Below are positions 29,691 to 38,573 of a stretch of DNA of 64,000 nucleotides, in pieces. This stretch comes from Actinocorallia herbida (GTDB taxonomy: Bacteria; Actinomycetota; Actinomycetes; Streptosporangiales; Streptosporangiaceae). The stretch covers positions 7,688,001 through 7,752,000 of the forward strand of contig NZ_RJKE01000001.1 of NCBI RefSeq assembly GCF_003751225.1. The letters are read 5' to 3'. The notes beneath the pieces were generated by a model. That model searched no databases. It was not told the origin of the DNA and saw only the letters and a list, made by a program, of their open reading frames with translations. A program made the position numbers and the translations under genes. The stretch's first letter is position 1, and every line of letters begins with the position of its first letter.

Positions 29691-30002
29691 TTACTTGGCC
29701 GAGATGCCGGTGATCTTGACCTGGGTGTACGGCTGGCGGTGACCCTGACGCCGCTTGTACCCGGTCTTGTTCCGGTAGTGCATGATGTGGATCTTCGGGC
29801 CCTTGATCGCGCCGAGGACCTCGGCGGTGATCTCGTACTTGGCCAGCTCGGCGGCGGCGGAGACGACGTTGTCGCCGTCCACGACCAGCACGGCCGGGAA
29901 GGTGACGGTCGCGCCGACTTCGGCGGCGAGCTTGTCGACGTTCAGGACGTCGCCGTCGGCGACCTTCTCCTGACGCCCGCCCGCACGGACGATCGCGTAC
30001 AC
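29691..30002 (-). CDS. rplU: 50S ribosomal protein L21
   Basis: A 103-residue L21 that binds 23S rRNA. It starts at GTG (VYAIVRAGGRQEKV), with AAAGG seven bases upstream, and ends KRRQGHRQPYTQVKITGISAK. First gene of the rplU-rpmA unit; its leader of more than 300 bases contains several hairpins. Confidence 0.97.
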   Translation of the reverse strand: MYAIVRAGGRQEKVADGDVLNVDKLAAEVGATVTFPAVLVVDGDNVVSAAAELAKYEITAEVLGAIKGPKIHIMHYRNKTGYKRRQGHRQPYTQVKITGISAK

Positions 30003-30359
30003 AGCGGTACCTTTCGCTTGTTCTTTCCAGAGCCCCTGCGTGAGGGCCTGTCCCCGCGCGCCTGCCGGGAGGCCGGATCGCGGTGGGGACGGCACACCGC
30101 GGATACCGCGGCGCTCTCTGCTCGCCTCGGATGAGGCAACCGCGCCTATGAGGCGCGAAAAGGCGGACGTGCTGGAACACGTCCGACGCCAGGGTAACCG
30201 AACCCCCGGCCAGAACGCGAATCGGCCCTGCGGGCCGGGCACCCGGCGAAACCGGGCCCCAGGCGGCCCGCAGGGCCACGAAGTAGTACGCCGGGGCCGT
30301 GCGCATCTCTGCGCGACGACCCCGGCGACATGATCTCGCTCGGGCGCTACCGCCCGGGA
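30003..30359 (-). promoter_or_regulatory. rplU leader region with rne terminator
   Basis: About 357 bases with no supported gene. Directly after rne is GC-rich sequence; at 30158-30190 is a hairpin (8-base-pair CGGACGTG stem, loop TTCCAG on the minus strand) followed by TTTT, a good intrinsic terminator for rne or a leader attenuator. Further on are two small hairpins (GCCTC-ATCC-GAGGC near 30126-30140 and CCGCGG-N3-CCGCGG near 30096-30111). A structured leader before rplU-rpmA is known in other bacteria; whether this one binds a regulator is not visible. Confidence 0.6.
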
Positions 30360-33300
30360 CTACTCGGCGTCGGCGGGCGCCGGGGCCTCAGCGGGCTCCC
30401 CTGACTCCATCGCCTTGGCCGCCTCGATCTTCTCCGCGCGGGTCGGCCGGCGGGTGCGCCGCCGCTTGGGCCCCTCGTCGCCGGACGCGTCGGCGTCCTG
30501 GTCGGAGCTCGCGCCGTCGACCACGGCCTCCACCCGGACGGTCTCGCCGTTCTCCAGGGTCAGCGCGATCGTGCCGGCGTCCTCGAAGTCCTCCGGGGGC
30601 GGCCCGGCCGGACGGGTCCGGCGGGTGCGGGTCCGCTGCTTGGGCTTCGGCTCCGCGGGGGCCTCGGCCTCCTCGGCGGCGACCGTCTCGACGACGGCCT
30701 CCTTGGCCTCCTTGGCGGTCTCGGCGTCGTGCCGCGAGACCTTGGCCTCGACGACCCGCTCGATCTCGCCCTTGCGCTTGCGCTTGCGCCCGCCGCTCTG
30801 GGAGCCGCCCGAGTCCTCCTTCTTGGAGTCGTCGACCGGGGTCAGCTGGACGTGGATGCCGCGCCCGTTGCAGCACTCGCAGACCTCGGAGAAGGCCTCC
30901 AGCAGGCCGCTGCCGACCCGCTTGCGGGTCATCTGCACCAGGCCCAGGCTGGTGACCTCGGCGACCTGGTGCTTGGTCCGGTCCCGGGCCAGGCACTCCA
31001 GCAGCCGCCGCAGCACCAGGTCCCGGTTGGACTCCAGCACCATGTCGATGAAGTCGATGACGATGATGCCGCCGAGGTCGCGCAGCCGGAGCTGCCGGAC
31101 GATCTCCTCGGCCGCCTCGAGGTTGTTGCGGGTGACGGTCTCCTCGAGGTTGCCGCCCTGCCCGGTGAACTTCCCGGTGTTGACGTCGACGACGGTCATC
31201 GCCTCGGTCCGGTCGATCACCAGGGAGCCGCCCGAGGGCAGCCACACCTTGCGCTCCAGCGCCTTGGCCAGCTGCTCGTCGATCCGGTAGTGGGAGAAGG
31301 CGTCGCCGTCCCCGTCCCACTTCTCGGTGCGGTCGGCCAGGTGCGGGGCGACGCCTTCGACGTAGTCCTGCACCTGGTCCCAGATGCTGTCGCCCGCCAC
31401 GACGAGCTTGACGAAGTCCTCGTTGAAGATGTCGCGGATCACCCGGACCGTCAGGTCGGGCTCACCGTGCAGCAGCGACGGGGCGCTCGCGGCCTTGATC
31501 TGCTTCTGGATCCGCTCCCACTGCGCCGACAGCCGGGCGACGTCGTTGGCCAGCTCCTCCTCGGAGGCGCCTTCGGCCGCGGTCCGCACGATCACGCCCG
31601 CGTTCTCCGGCATGATCTTGCGCAGGATCGACTTGAGGCGGGCGCGCTCCTTGTCCGGGAGCTTGCGGCTGATGCCCGTCATGGAGCCGTCCGGCACGTA
31701 CACGAGGTAGCGGCCGGGCAGCGAGACCTGGCTGGTGAGCCGGGCGCCCTTGTGGCCGAGCGGGTCCTTGGTCACCTGGACCAGCACCGACTGGCCGGAC
31801 TTGAGCGCCGCCTCGATCCGGCGCGGCTGCCCGACGAGGCCGGCGGTGTCCCAGTTGACCTCGCCCGCGTACAGGACCGCGTTGCGGCCCTTGCCGATGT
31901 CGACGAACGCCGCCTCCATCGAGGGCAGCACGTTCTGGACCTTGCCCAGGTACACGTTGCCGACGTAGCTCTGGTGGCTGGCCCGGTCGACGTAGTGCTC
32001 GACGAGGACGCCGTCCTCCAGCACGCCGATCTGGGTGCGCTCGCCCTCCTGGCGGACGACCATGACGCGCTCGACCGACTCGCGCCGGGCCAGGAACTCG
32101 GCCTCGGTGATGATCGGCGGGCGGCGGCGGCCGTGCTCGCGGCCTTCGCGGCGGCGCTGCTTCTTGGCCTCGAGGCGGGTCGAGCCGCGCACGGCCTGGA
32201 CCTCGTCCTCCAGCCGGGTGACGCGCGGGGTGCGCACCCGCACGACGGTGTTCGGCGGGTCGTCGGGCTGCGGCTCGTCCTCGTCGCCTCCGGAACGGCG
32301 GCGACGGCGACGGCGACGGCGGCTGCTGGAGCCCTGCGCCTCCTCGTCACCGTGGTCCTCGTCCTCGTGCTCTTCGCCCTCGCCCTCGGCCTCGGTCTCG
32401 GCGCCCTGCTCGGCCTCCTCGGCCTCGCCGTGCTCCTCGTCCTCGCCCGCCTCGTCGCGGGCGCGGCCACGGCCGCGGCCGCCGCGACGGCGGCGGCGCC
32501 GGCTCGGGCGCTCGGCGTCCTCTGACTCCTCGCCCTCGCCCTCGGCTTCGGCCTCCGCCTCGGTCTCCTCGGCGATCTCCTCGACGGGCTCGGCCGGGGC
32601 CGCGGCGCGCTCGGCGCGTTCCGCACGCTCGGCGCGGGCCACCTCGGACGGAGGCTGGAAGACCACCATGGGCGGCTGGAAGACGACGTCGTACGCGGCG
32701 GCCTCGGCCTCGGGCTCCGGCTCGACGGCGGGCCGCGCGGGCGCCGCGAACGGCGTGGCGAACGGCGTGCTCATCGAGAAGGGGTCGGAGACCAGCGGGG
32801 CGGGGGGCTCCTCGGCGCGGCGGCGACGGGTGCGGCGGCGGGGCTCCTCGGCCTCGGGCGCGGCCTCCGCGGCGGCGGCCTCCGCCGCGGCGGGCTGCTC
32901 GGGGGCCTGCACGGCCTCCTCGGCGGGCGCGGCGGGCGCGGCGCTCGGGGCCTCGACGGGCGCGGCCTCCGCCTGCTCGGCCTCGGGCACCGCCTCGACG
33001 GCCGCCTTGCGGGACCGGGTCCGGGTGCGCTTGACCGGGGTCTTGGGTTCGGGGGTCGTCACGGCGGACTCCAGCACGGCCGCGGCCTCGCCGGAGACCT
33101 CGCCCAGGTCCTCCGACGGCTCGGCGAGCTCGGTGTCCGGGCCCACCTCGGCGGCGGCCTCGGCGTCGAGGTCCGCGGCGTCCTGCGGCGGACCCGCCGG
33201 ACGGGCGGAGCGGCGGGTGCCCTTGGCGGCGGCCCTGCGGCGCGGCGCGGGGCGCTCGGCCTCCACGGCCTCCACGGCCTCCGCGGGCTCCGCGACGGGG

Positions 33301-34124
33301 GCGCTCTCCTCGACGGCCTCCACGGCCTCGACGGGAGCGGTCGCGGCGGGCACCGTCACGACGGCGGGCGCCTCCTCGACCTCCGGCGGCGGACCGGCGG
33401 GGCGGGCGGCGCGGCGCTCGCGCACGGCGCGCTTCGGCTTGGCGGCGGGCTCCTCGGCGGCCGGGGCCTCCACCGGAGCGGGCGCCGCGGCCGGAGCGGC
33501 GTCCTTGGCGGCGACCGTGATCACCACGGGCACCGGCTCTTCCTCGACCTCGGGCGGCGGACCCGCCGGACGCGCGGCGCGCGCCGGACGGCTCTTGGCC
33601 CTGCTCGGCCGAGCGACCTCGTCGGCCTCAGCGGCCTTGGCGGTCTCAGCGACCTCTTCCGCCGCAGCGGCTTCGGCCCTGGCGGCCTGAGCAGCGGCTT
33701 CCTGCGCCTCGGCTTCGGCCTTGGCGGCGGCCTCCCGCTCCTTGGCGGCCTCGGCCTGGGCGGCGGCTTCCTGTGCCGCGGCGGCCTCCTCCTCGGCGGC
33801 CACCGCTTCGGCGGCCGCGAGGTCGACGTCGGTCACGTCGGCGTCCGCCGCGTCGGTCTCGGCGGGCGGCTCGTCCTGGGTGACCGGCTCGTCGGCTTCC
33901 GCGGTCGCGGAAACCGCCACGGAAGCCGTGACCTCCACCGGCGCGGCCAGCGCCGCGGGCACGGGCGCCGCCGCGACGGCGGGTCGTGTCGCGGCGGTGA
34001 TCGCGGCGGGGGCCTCGTCCTCCGGCGGCGGACCGGCCGGGCGGGCCGCCCGGCGTCGGGCGGCCTGTGCTCCGGCCGCATCCTCTGTCACATCAGCGAT
34101 CGGTTCGTTGTCGTTGTCGAGCAT
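30360..34124 (-). CDS. rne: Ribonuclease E/G with a very long disordered N-terminal extension
   Basis: A 1254-residue RNase E/G, the main endoribonuclease for mRNA decay and rRNA processing. The catalytic core begins about residue 670: S1 domain (YVGNVYLGKVQNVLPSMEAAFVDIG), the DNase I-like domain with catalytic VDVNTGKFTG and IIVIDFIDM, and the zinc-link motif CECCNGRG. Before it lie about 650 residues of Glu/Ala/Arg-rich low-complexity sequence, with four copies of an RPAGPP(P/Q)-type motif (first at 28-35; others near 185, 240 and 305); a fifth is near 1172 in the tail. Enterobacterial RNase E has its scaffold at the C-terminus; the N-terminal extension is the actinobacterial arrangement. 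A 5' hairpin-rich leader precedes it. Confidence 0.93.
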   Translation of the reverse strand: MLDNDNEPIADVTEDAAGAQAARRRAARPAGPPPEDEAPAAITAATRPAVAAAPVPAALAAPVEVTASVAVSATAEADEPVTQDEPPAETDAADADVTDVDLAAAEAVAAEEEAAAAQEAAAQAEAAKEREAAAKAEAEAQEAAAQAARAEAAAAEEVAETAKAAEADEVARPSRAKSRPARAARPAGPPPEVEEEPVPVVITVAAKDAAPAAAPAPVEAPAAEEPAAKPKRAVRERRAARPAGPPPEVEEAPAVVTVPAATAPVEAVEAVEESAPVAEPAEAVEAVEAERPAPRRRAAAKGTRRSARPAGPPQDAADLDAEAAAEVGPDTELAEPSEDLGEVSGEAAAVLESAVTTPEPKTPVKRTRTRSRKAAVEAVPEAEQAEAAPVEAPSAAPAAPAEEAVQAPEQPAAAEAAAAEAAPEAEEPRRRTRRRRAEEPPAPLVSDPFSMSTPFATPFAAPARPAVEPEPEAEAAAYDVVFQPPMVVFQPPSEVARAERAERAERAAAPAEPVEEIAEETEAEAEAEGEGEESEDAERPSRRRRRRGGRGRGRARDEAGEDEEHGEAEEAEQGAETEAEGEGEEHEDEDHGDEEAQGSSSRRRRRRRRRSGGDEDEPQPDDPPNTVVRVRTPRVTRLEDEVQAVRGSTRLEAKKQRRREGREHGRRRPPIITEAEFLARRESVERVMVVRQEGERTQIGVLEDGVLVEHYVDRASHQSYVGNVYLGKVQNVLPSMEAAFVDIGKGRNAVLYAGEVNWDTAGLVGQPRRIEAALKSGQSVLVQVTKDPLGHKGARLTSQVSLPGRYLVYVPDGSMTGISRKLPDKERARLKSILRKIMPENAGVIVRTAAEGASEEELANDVARLSAQWERIQKQIKAASAPSLLHGEPDLTVRVIRDIFNEDFVKLVVAGDSIWDQVQDYVEGVAPHLADRTEKWDGDGDAFSHYRIDEQLAKALERKVWLPSGGSLVIDRTEAMTVVDVNTGKFTGQGGNLEETVTRNNLEAAEEIVRQLRLRDLGGIIVIDFIDMVLESNRDLVLRRLLECLARDRTKHQVAEVTSLGLVQMTRKRVGSGLLEAFSEVCECCNGRGIHVQLTPVDDSKKEDSGGSQSGGRKRKRKGEIERVVEAKVSRHDAETAKEAKEAVVETVAAEEAEAPAEPKPKQRTRTRRTRPAGPPPEDFEDAGTIALTLENGETVRVEAVVDGASSDQDADASGDEGPKRRRTRRPTRAEKIEAAKAMESGEPAEAPAPADAE

Positions 34125-34335
34125 TCGGGCAGTCTCCCGTCAGGCTCCCGGGCAGCACCCGGCGCGCCGGCGGCCTTGCCGCAGGCGTGGCTCGGGGTGC
34201 GCCGCACAGGAGCTCTCCGTTCTCTCGGCGTCGTGGCGTCGCCACGACGAAGTCTGTTCAGTGAGCCTGGTCGGCTCACGGTTGCGCCAGACCCTGCCCT
34301 GGAGGCCGCCGCCCGTACGGGCGGGGCCACGAGGT
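34125..34335 (-). promoter_or_regulatory. rne 5' leader with hairpins
   Basis: The 211 bases between the DUF2344 gene and rne hold a perfect 9-base-pair hairpin (arms 34229-34237 and 34241-34249, loop GTC) and a smaller GAGCC-N5-GGCTC hairpin. RNase E is autoregulated through its 5' leader in E. coli; the same could hold here, but this is only a structural suggestion. Confidence 0.45.
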
Positions 34336-35118
34336 TCAGGCGCCGACGGCGTCCGGCCCGGCGGCCGATAGGGCCGCGGCACCGGAGAGCTCCGGGTCGC
34401 GGTCGCCATCGAACGGGTCGCCGATGCCGCCGTCCTCCGTCAGGGGTCCCTGCGCCAGCCTCGTCACCAGGGGCGGCGACGGCGGCGCGAGGTCGGCCAC
34501 TTCGCGGAGGGCGGTGAGAACGTCGTCCGGACGTACGGCGGGTGTGGCGTGCCGTACGACCATGCGCAGGACCGCTGCGCTGCCGGCGTCCGTGGTCTCG
34601 ACGCTCAGCGCGGCTACCGCGCCGCGCGCGTCGAACCGGCGCCGGCCCTTCTTGGTGAGGCGTTCCACCTCGATCACTTCGGCGTCCAAGAACGCCGCCA
34701 CGGCAGACTCGGCGGCGTCCACAGGGACGCCGTCCAGCCGCAGCAGCCATTCGGAGGCCTCGAGGCGGTCGGCCAAGGCCGTGCCGACCCGGGCGGGTAC
34801 GACGTCGATGACGTCGAGGCCGCCGGGCAGCGCCGCGTCGAGCTCGGCCCGGATCCGCGCAGGGTCGCGGTTCTCGGTGAGCCCGATCTCCAGGTACTCA
34901 GCCTCGCTGGCCGTTCCCGTAGCCGCCGCACCCGCGTAAGAGATCTTCGGGTGCGGAGTGAATCCGGCACTGAACGCGACAGGGATCCCGGCGCGCCTCA
35001 CTGCGCGTTCCACGGCCCGGGAGATGTCACGGTGGCTGGTGAACCTGAGGCGGCCGCGCTTGGCATAGCGGATCCGCAGCTTCTGGGTCACCGGGGCCGG
35101 TGCAGGACCGTCCGGCAT
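34336..35118 (-). CDS. TIGR03936 (DUF2344) protein, radical-SAM partner
   Basis: A 260-residue protein of the TIGR03936 family. Segments KLRIRYAKRGRLRFTSHRDISRAVERAVRRA and PVAFSAGFTPHPKISYAGA at the start and LTENRDPARI in the middle are typical. In many bacteria this domain is fused to or sits behind a radical-SAM protein of the TIGR03960 type, as here (next gene upstream). Function unknown; the pair precedes rne. The ATG at 35116-35118 is 17 bases from GGAAGG; a CTG nine bases further upstream lies eight bases from it, so a non-standard start is possible. Confidence 0.82.
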   Translation of the reverse strand: MPDGPAPAPVTQKLRIRYAKRGRLRFTSHRDISRAVERAVRRAGIPVAFSAGFTPHPKISYAGAAATGTASEAEYLEIGLTENRDPARIRAELDAALPGGLDVIDVVPARVGTALADRLEASEWLLRLDGVPVDAAESAVAAFLDAEVIEVERLTKKGRRRFDARGAVAALSVETTDAGSAAVLRMVVRHATPAVRPDDVLTALREVADLAPPSPPLVTRLAQGPLTEDGGIGDPFDGDRDPELSGAAALSAAGPDAVGA

Positions 35119-35339
35119 GGGGGCCAGTGGTCTGTCCTTCCTACTAGCACGTTCTCTCTCGGCGGCCCGGTGCTCCGAATCAGACCGATTTTCATCGGTC
35201 CGCCCTTCGATGCGACCACCGTCGTACAACGAGTGTCTGAACCTAGAGTACGGTGCGCGGCGAACGCCTTTGTCCAGCGCGTCCCCCGAACGGGGTTCCA
35301 CCCGAGCTGTTCCCCTGTGACGGGGATCTCAACCGCCCT

Positions 35340-35381
35340 GTCTCCGCGATCTCAGGAGACCGCGGAGACCCACCGGTCTCC
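35340..35381 (-). terminator. Hairpin region after the radical-SAM gene
   Basis: Two neighbouring and partly competing stems: GGAGACC-N3/4-GGTCTCC next to the stop codon, and a 9-base-pair GTCTCCGCG/CGCGGAGAC stem (35340-35348 and 35361-35369). No U tract follows. It may terminate or process the radical-SAM mRNA. The rest of this 260-base gap (35119-35339) probably contains the promoter of the downstream DUF2344 gene, but I see no clear -35/-10 pair. Confidence 0.45.
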
Positions 35382-37313
35382 TCAGCCGTTCACGACGCTG
35401 AGGGGCAGCAGCTTCCGGCCGGTCGGGCCGATCTGGATCTCGGTGCCCATCGACGGGCAGACCCCGCAGTCGTAGCAGGGGGTCCAGCGGCAGTCCTCGA
35501 CCTCGGCGCCGTCGTCGATGGCCTCGCGCCAGTCCTGCCAGAGCCACTCGCGGTCGAGTCCGGCGTCCAGGTGGTCCCAGGGCAGGACCTCGACCTCTTC
35601 GCGCTCGCGCACGGTGTACCAGTCGAGGTCGACGGGACCCTCCTCGAAGACCTCGGCGGCCTTGGCCATCCAGCGCTCGTAGGAGAAGTGCTCGGACCAG
35701 CCGTCGAACCGGCCGCCGTCCTCCCACACCGCGCGGATCACCGCGCCGACCCGGCGGTCGCCGCGTGACAGCAGTCCCTCGATCACCGAGGGCTTGCCGT
35801 CGTGGTAGCGCATGCCGATGGCGCGGCCGTACCGCTTGTCGTTGCGCAGTTCGTCCCGCAGCGCGCGCAGCCGCCGGTCGACGGTCTCATGATCGGCCTG
35901 CGCGGCCCACTGGAAGGGCGTGTGCGGCTTCGGCACGAACCCGCCGATGGACACGGTGCAGCGGATGTCACGGCTGCCCGTGGCGTCCCGGCCCGCCTGG
36001 ATGACCCGTCTGGCCATGTCGGCGATCGCCATGACGTCCTCGTCCTCCTCGGTGGGGAGGCCGCACATGAAGTAGAGCTTGACCTGGCGCCAGCCGTTCT
36101 CGTACGCGGTGGTGACGGTGCGGATGAGGTCGTCCTCCGACACCATCTTGTTGATCACCTTGCGCATCCGCTCGGAGCCGCCCTCGGGCGCGAAGGTCAG
36201 GCCGGAGCGGCGGCCGTTGCGGGAGAACTCGTTGGCCAGGGTGATGTTGAAGGCGTCCACCCGGGTGGACGGCAGGGACAGCGAGGTCTTGGTGCCCTCG
36301 TAGCGGTCGGCGAGCCCCTTGGCGACCTCGCCGATCTCGCTGTGGTCGGCCGACGACAGCGACAGCAGGCCGACCTCGTTGAAGCCGGACGCCTTGAGGC
36401 CCTGCTGGACCATGTCGCCGATCGTGGTGATCGAGCGCTCGCGCACCGGACGGGTGATCATGCCGGCCTGGCAGAACCGGCAGCCGCGGGTGCAGCCGCG
36501 GAAGATCTCCACCGAGAAGCGCTCATGGACGGTCTCGGCCAGCGGGACCAGCGGGTTCTTCGGGTAGGGCCAGGCGTCGAGGTCCATGACGGTGTGCTTG
36601 ACGATCTGCCACGGCACGCCCTGCCGGTTCGGCGCGACCCGCTGGATCCTGCCGTCGGGCAGGTAGGTGACGTCGTAGAACTTCGGCACGTAGACGCCGC
36701 CGGACACCGCGAGGCGGTGCAGCAGGCCGTCGCGGCCTTCGGGACGGCCCTCGCGCTTCCACTCCCGGATCACCTCGGTGATCTTGAGCGAGATCTCCTC
36801 GCCGTCGCCGAGCACCGCGGCGTCGACGAAGTCGGCGATCGGCTCGGGGTTGAACGCCGCGTGGCCGCCCGCCAGGACGATCGGGTCCTCCTCGCGCCGG
36901 TCGGCGGCGAGCAGGGGCATCCCCGCGAGGTCGAGCGCGGTCAGCAGGTTGGTGTAGCCGAGCTCGGTGGAGAAGGACACCCCGAGGATGTCGAACGCGC
37001 CGACCGGGCGGTGGCCGTCGACGGTGAACTGCGGGATCTTGTGCTCGCGCATGATCGCCTCGAGGTCGGGCCAGACCGAGTACGTCCGCTCGGCCAGCAC
37101 CCCCTCGCGCTCGTTCAGCACCTCGTAGAGGATCTGGACGCCCTGGTTGGGCAGGCCGACCTCATAGGCGTCCGGGTACATCAGGGCCCAGCGCACCTCG
37201 GCCGAATCCCAGTCCTTGACCGTGGAGTTCAGCTCGCCGCCCACGTACTGGATCGGCTTCTGCACCGACGGCAGCAGCGGCTCGAGCCGCGCGAACACCG
37301 ACTCAACAGACAT
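35382..37313 (-). CDS. TIGR03960 family radical-SAM protein with B12-binding-like domain
   Basis: A 643-residue protein. An N-terminal cobalamin-binding-like domain (MYPDAYEVGLPNQGVQILYE, about residues 45-65) precedes a radical-SAM core with the cluster motif CTRGCRFC (about residues 275-282) and the later GGSERMRKV segment. Near the C-terminus CRWTPCYDCGVC adds further cysteines. It works, as far as gene order tells, with the TIGR03936 protein encoded next. The reaction is unknown; methylthiolation- or RNA-modification-like roles have been suggested only from neighbours such as rne. Confidence 0.88.
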   Translation of the reverse strand: MSVESVFARLEPLLPSVQKPIQYVGGELNSTVKDWDSAEVRWALMYPDAYEVGLPNQGVQILYEVLNEREGVLAERTYSVWPDLEAIMREHKIPQFTVDGHRPVGAFDILGVSFSTELGYTNLLTALDLAGMPLLAADRREEDPIVLAGGHAAFNPEPIADFVDAAVLGDGEEISLKITEVIREWKREGRPEGRDGLLHRLAVSGGVYVPKFYDVTYLPDGRIQRVAPNRQGVPWQIVKHTVMDLDAWPYPKNPLVPLAETVHERFSVEIFRGCTRGCRFCQAGMITRPVRERSITTIGDMVQQGLKASGFNEVGLLSLSSADHSEIGEVAKGLADRYEGTKTSLSLPSTRVDAFNITLANEFSRNGRRSGLTFAPEGGSERMRKVINKMVSEDDLIRTVTTAYENGWRQVKLYFMCGLPTEEDEDVMAIADMARRVIQAGRDATGSRDIRCTVSIGGFVPKPHTPFQWAAQADHETVDRRLRALRDELRNDKRYGRAIGMRYHDGKPSVIEGLLSRGDRRVGAVIRAVWEDGGRFDGWSEHFSYERWMAKAAEVFEEGPVDLDWYTVREREEVEVLPWDHLDAGLDREWLWQDWREAIDDGAEVEDCRWTPCYDCGVCPSMGTEIQIGPTGRKLLPLSVVNG

Positions 37314-37409
37314 GACGGACCTTCCAGATCGTTACACGGCAAGATCAACGAATGCGGGAATCGCGGGGATGTTCCGGGACGCCCGGTCAAAACCCCAGGC
37401 TACCGGGCT

Positions 37410-38573
37410 TCAGGCGCTCCTGCCTCGGACGTGGACACCCTGGAGCAGGCCGAGCGCGATCATCGCGGCGAACGTCGCCGATCCACCATAGGAGACGAAC
37501 GGCAGCGGCAGGCCGGTGATCGGCATGATGCCGATGCACATGCCGATGTTCTCGAACGTCTGGAACCCCAGCCAGCACACCACTCCAGCGGCCACGAGGG
37601 TGCCGAAGGGGTCGCTGGCGTGCGCGGCGATCCGCAGGCCGCGGAACAGGATGACCCCGATGAGCGCGACGATCACGAGCCCGCCGAGATAGCCGAGTTC
37701 CTCGCCCGCGACGGTGAAGATGAAGTCGGTCTGCTGCTCGGGGACGAACTGCCCGGTGGTCTGCTCCCCGTGGAACAGGCCCTTGCCGAACAGGCCGCCG
37801 GACCCGACCGCGATCTTGGCCTGGGCCGCGTTGTATCCGGCGCCGCGCGGGTCGGCCGTCGGGTCGACGAAGGCGGTGAACCGGGCGATCTGGTAGGCCT
37901 TGAGCACCCCCGCCATGATCGCGCCCACGGCCAGCGCGACGCCCGCGCCGACCAGCCCGACGGTCCAGATCTTCGAGGCGCCCGACAGCGCGAGCATCCC
38001 GATCACCACGACGCACAGCACCATCGTGGTGCCGAGGTCGGGCTGGAGCATGATCAGCGCGGCGGGCGCGCCCGCCAGGCCGAGCGCGATGAGGATGTCC
38101 TTGCGGCCGGGCCCGACCTCGCCGTCGCGCGGCTCACCGAGGATCATCGCCAGCAGCACCACGAGCCCGACCTTGGCGAACTCCGACGGCTGCACCTGGA
38201 AGCCGCCCCCGATGACGATCCAGGAGTGCGAGCCGTTGACGGTGTCGCCGAGCGGCGTCAGGACGGCGATGAGGCCGACGATCGAGAGCCCGTAGAGGAT
38301 CGGCGCGTAGGCGCGCAGGAGGCGGTAGTCGCACACCGCGACGGCCGCGTACAGGACCGCGCCGATCGCGAGGTTCAGCACGTGCTTCTTGAGGAACGCC
38401 TCGGGGTCGGCGCGCAGTCCGGCCCGGGTCGCGGAGTACACCAACAGCGAGCTGATCACGCCGAGCGCGATCACCGGCACGATGAGGCCCCAGTCGAGGC
38501 GGCGGAGGAGTGACCTGTGCTCGGTCAGCCGCTGCGGCCAGGGCTGGCGCGCCGCTCCGTACCCGGCGCTCAT
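37410..38573 (-). CDS. rodA: Rod shape-determining SEDS glycosyltransferase RodA
   Basis: A 387-residue SEDS polymerase with about ten membrane segments, making peptidoglycan glycan chains during elongation. Typical segments: LIVPVIALGVISSLLVYSAT, SHSWIVIGGGFQVQPSEFAKV, LIMLQPDLGTTMV, EELGYLGGL and GLPLPFVSYGGSATFA. The conserved Asp in QPDLG and the Gln-Pro-Ser-Glu (QPSEF) motif are present. The ATG overlaps the PBP2 stop codon by four bases, consistent with a RodA-PBP2 complex. Last gene of the mre operon. Confidence 0.94.
   Translation of the reverse strand: MSAGYGAARQPWPQRLTEHRSLLRRLDWGLIVPVIALGVISSLLVYSATRAGLRADPEAFLKKHVLNLAIGAVLYAAVAVCDYRLLRAYAPILYGLSIVGLIAVLTPLGDTVNGSHSWIVIGGGFQVQPSEFAKVGLVVLLAMILGEPRDGEVGPGRKDILIALGLAGAPAALIMLQPDLGTTMVLCVVVIGMLALSGASKIWTVGLVGAGVALAVGAIMAGVLKAYQIARFTAFVDPTADPRGAGYNAAQAKIAVGSGGLFGKGLFHGEQTTGQFVPEQQTDFIFTVAGEELGYLGGLVIVALIGVILFRGLRIAAHASDPFGTLVAAGVVCWLGFQTFENIGMCIGIMPITGLPLPFVSYGGSATFAAMIALGLLQGVHVRGRSA

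Noticed and set aside
32300-34100. Repetitive DNA resembling a CRISPR array or tandem array
   Set aside because: The repeats are codons of Glu/Ala-rich low-complexity protein in rne; no spaced direct repeats of CRISPR type occur anywhere in the window.
35802-38513. Plus-strand open frame of 903 residues
   Set aside because: Shadow over the radical-SAM and rodA genes.
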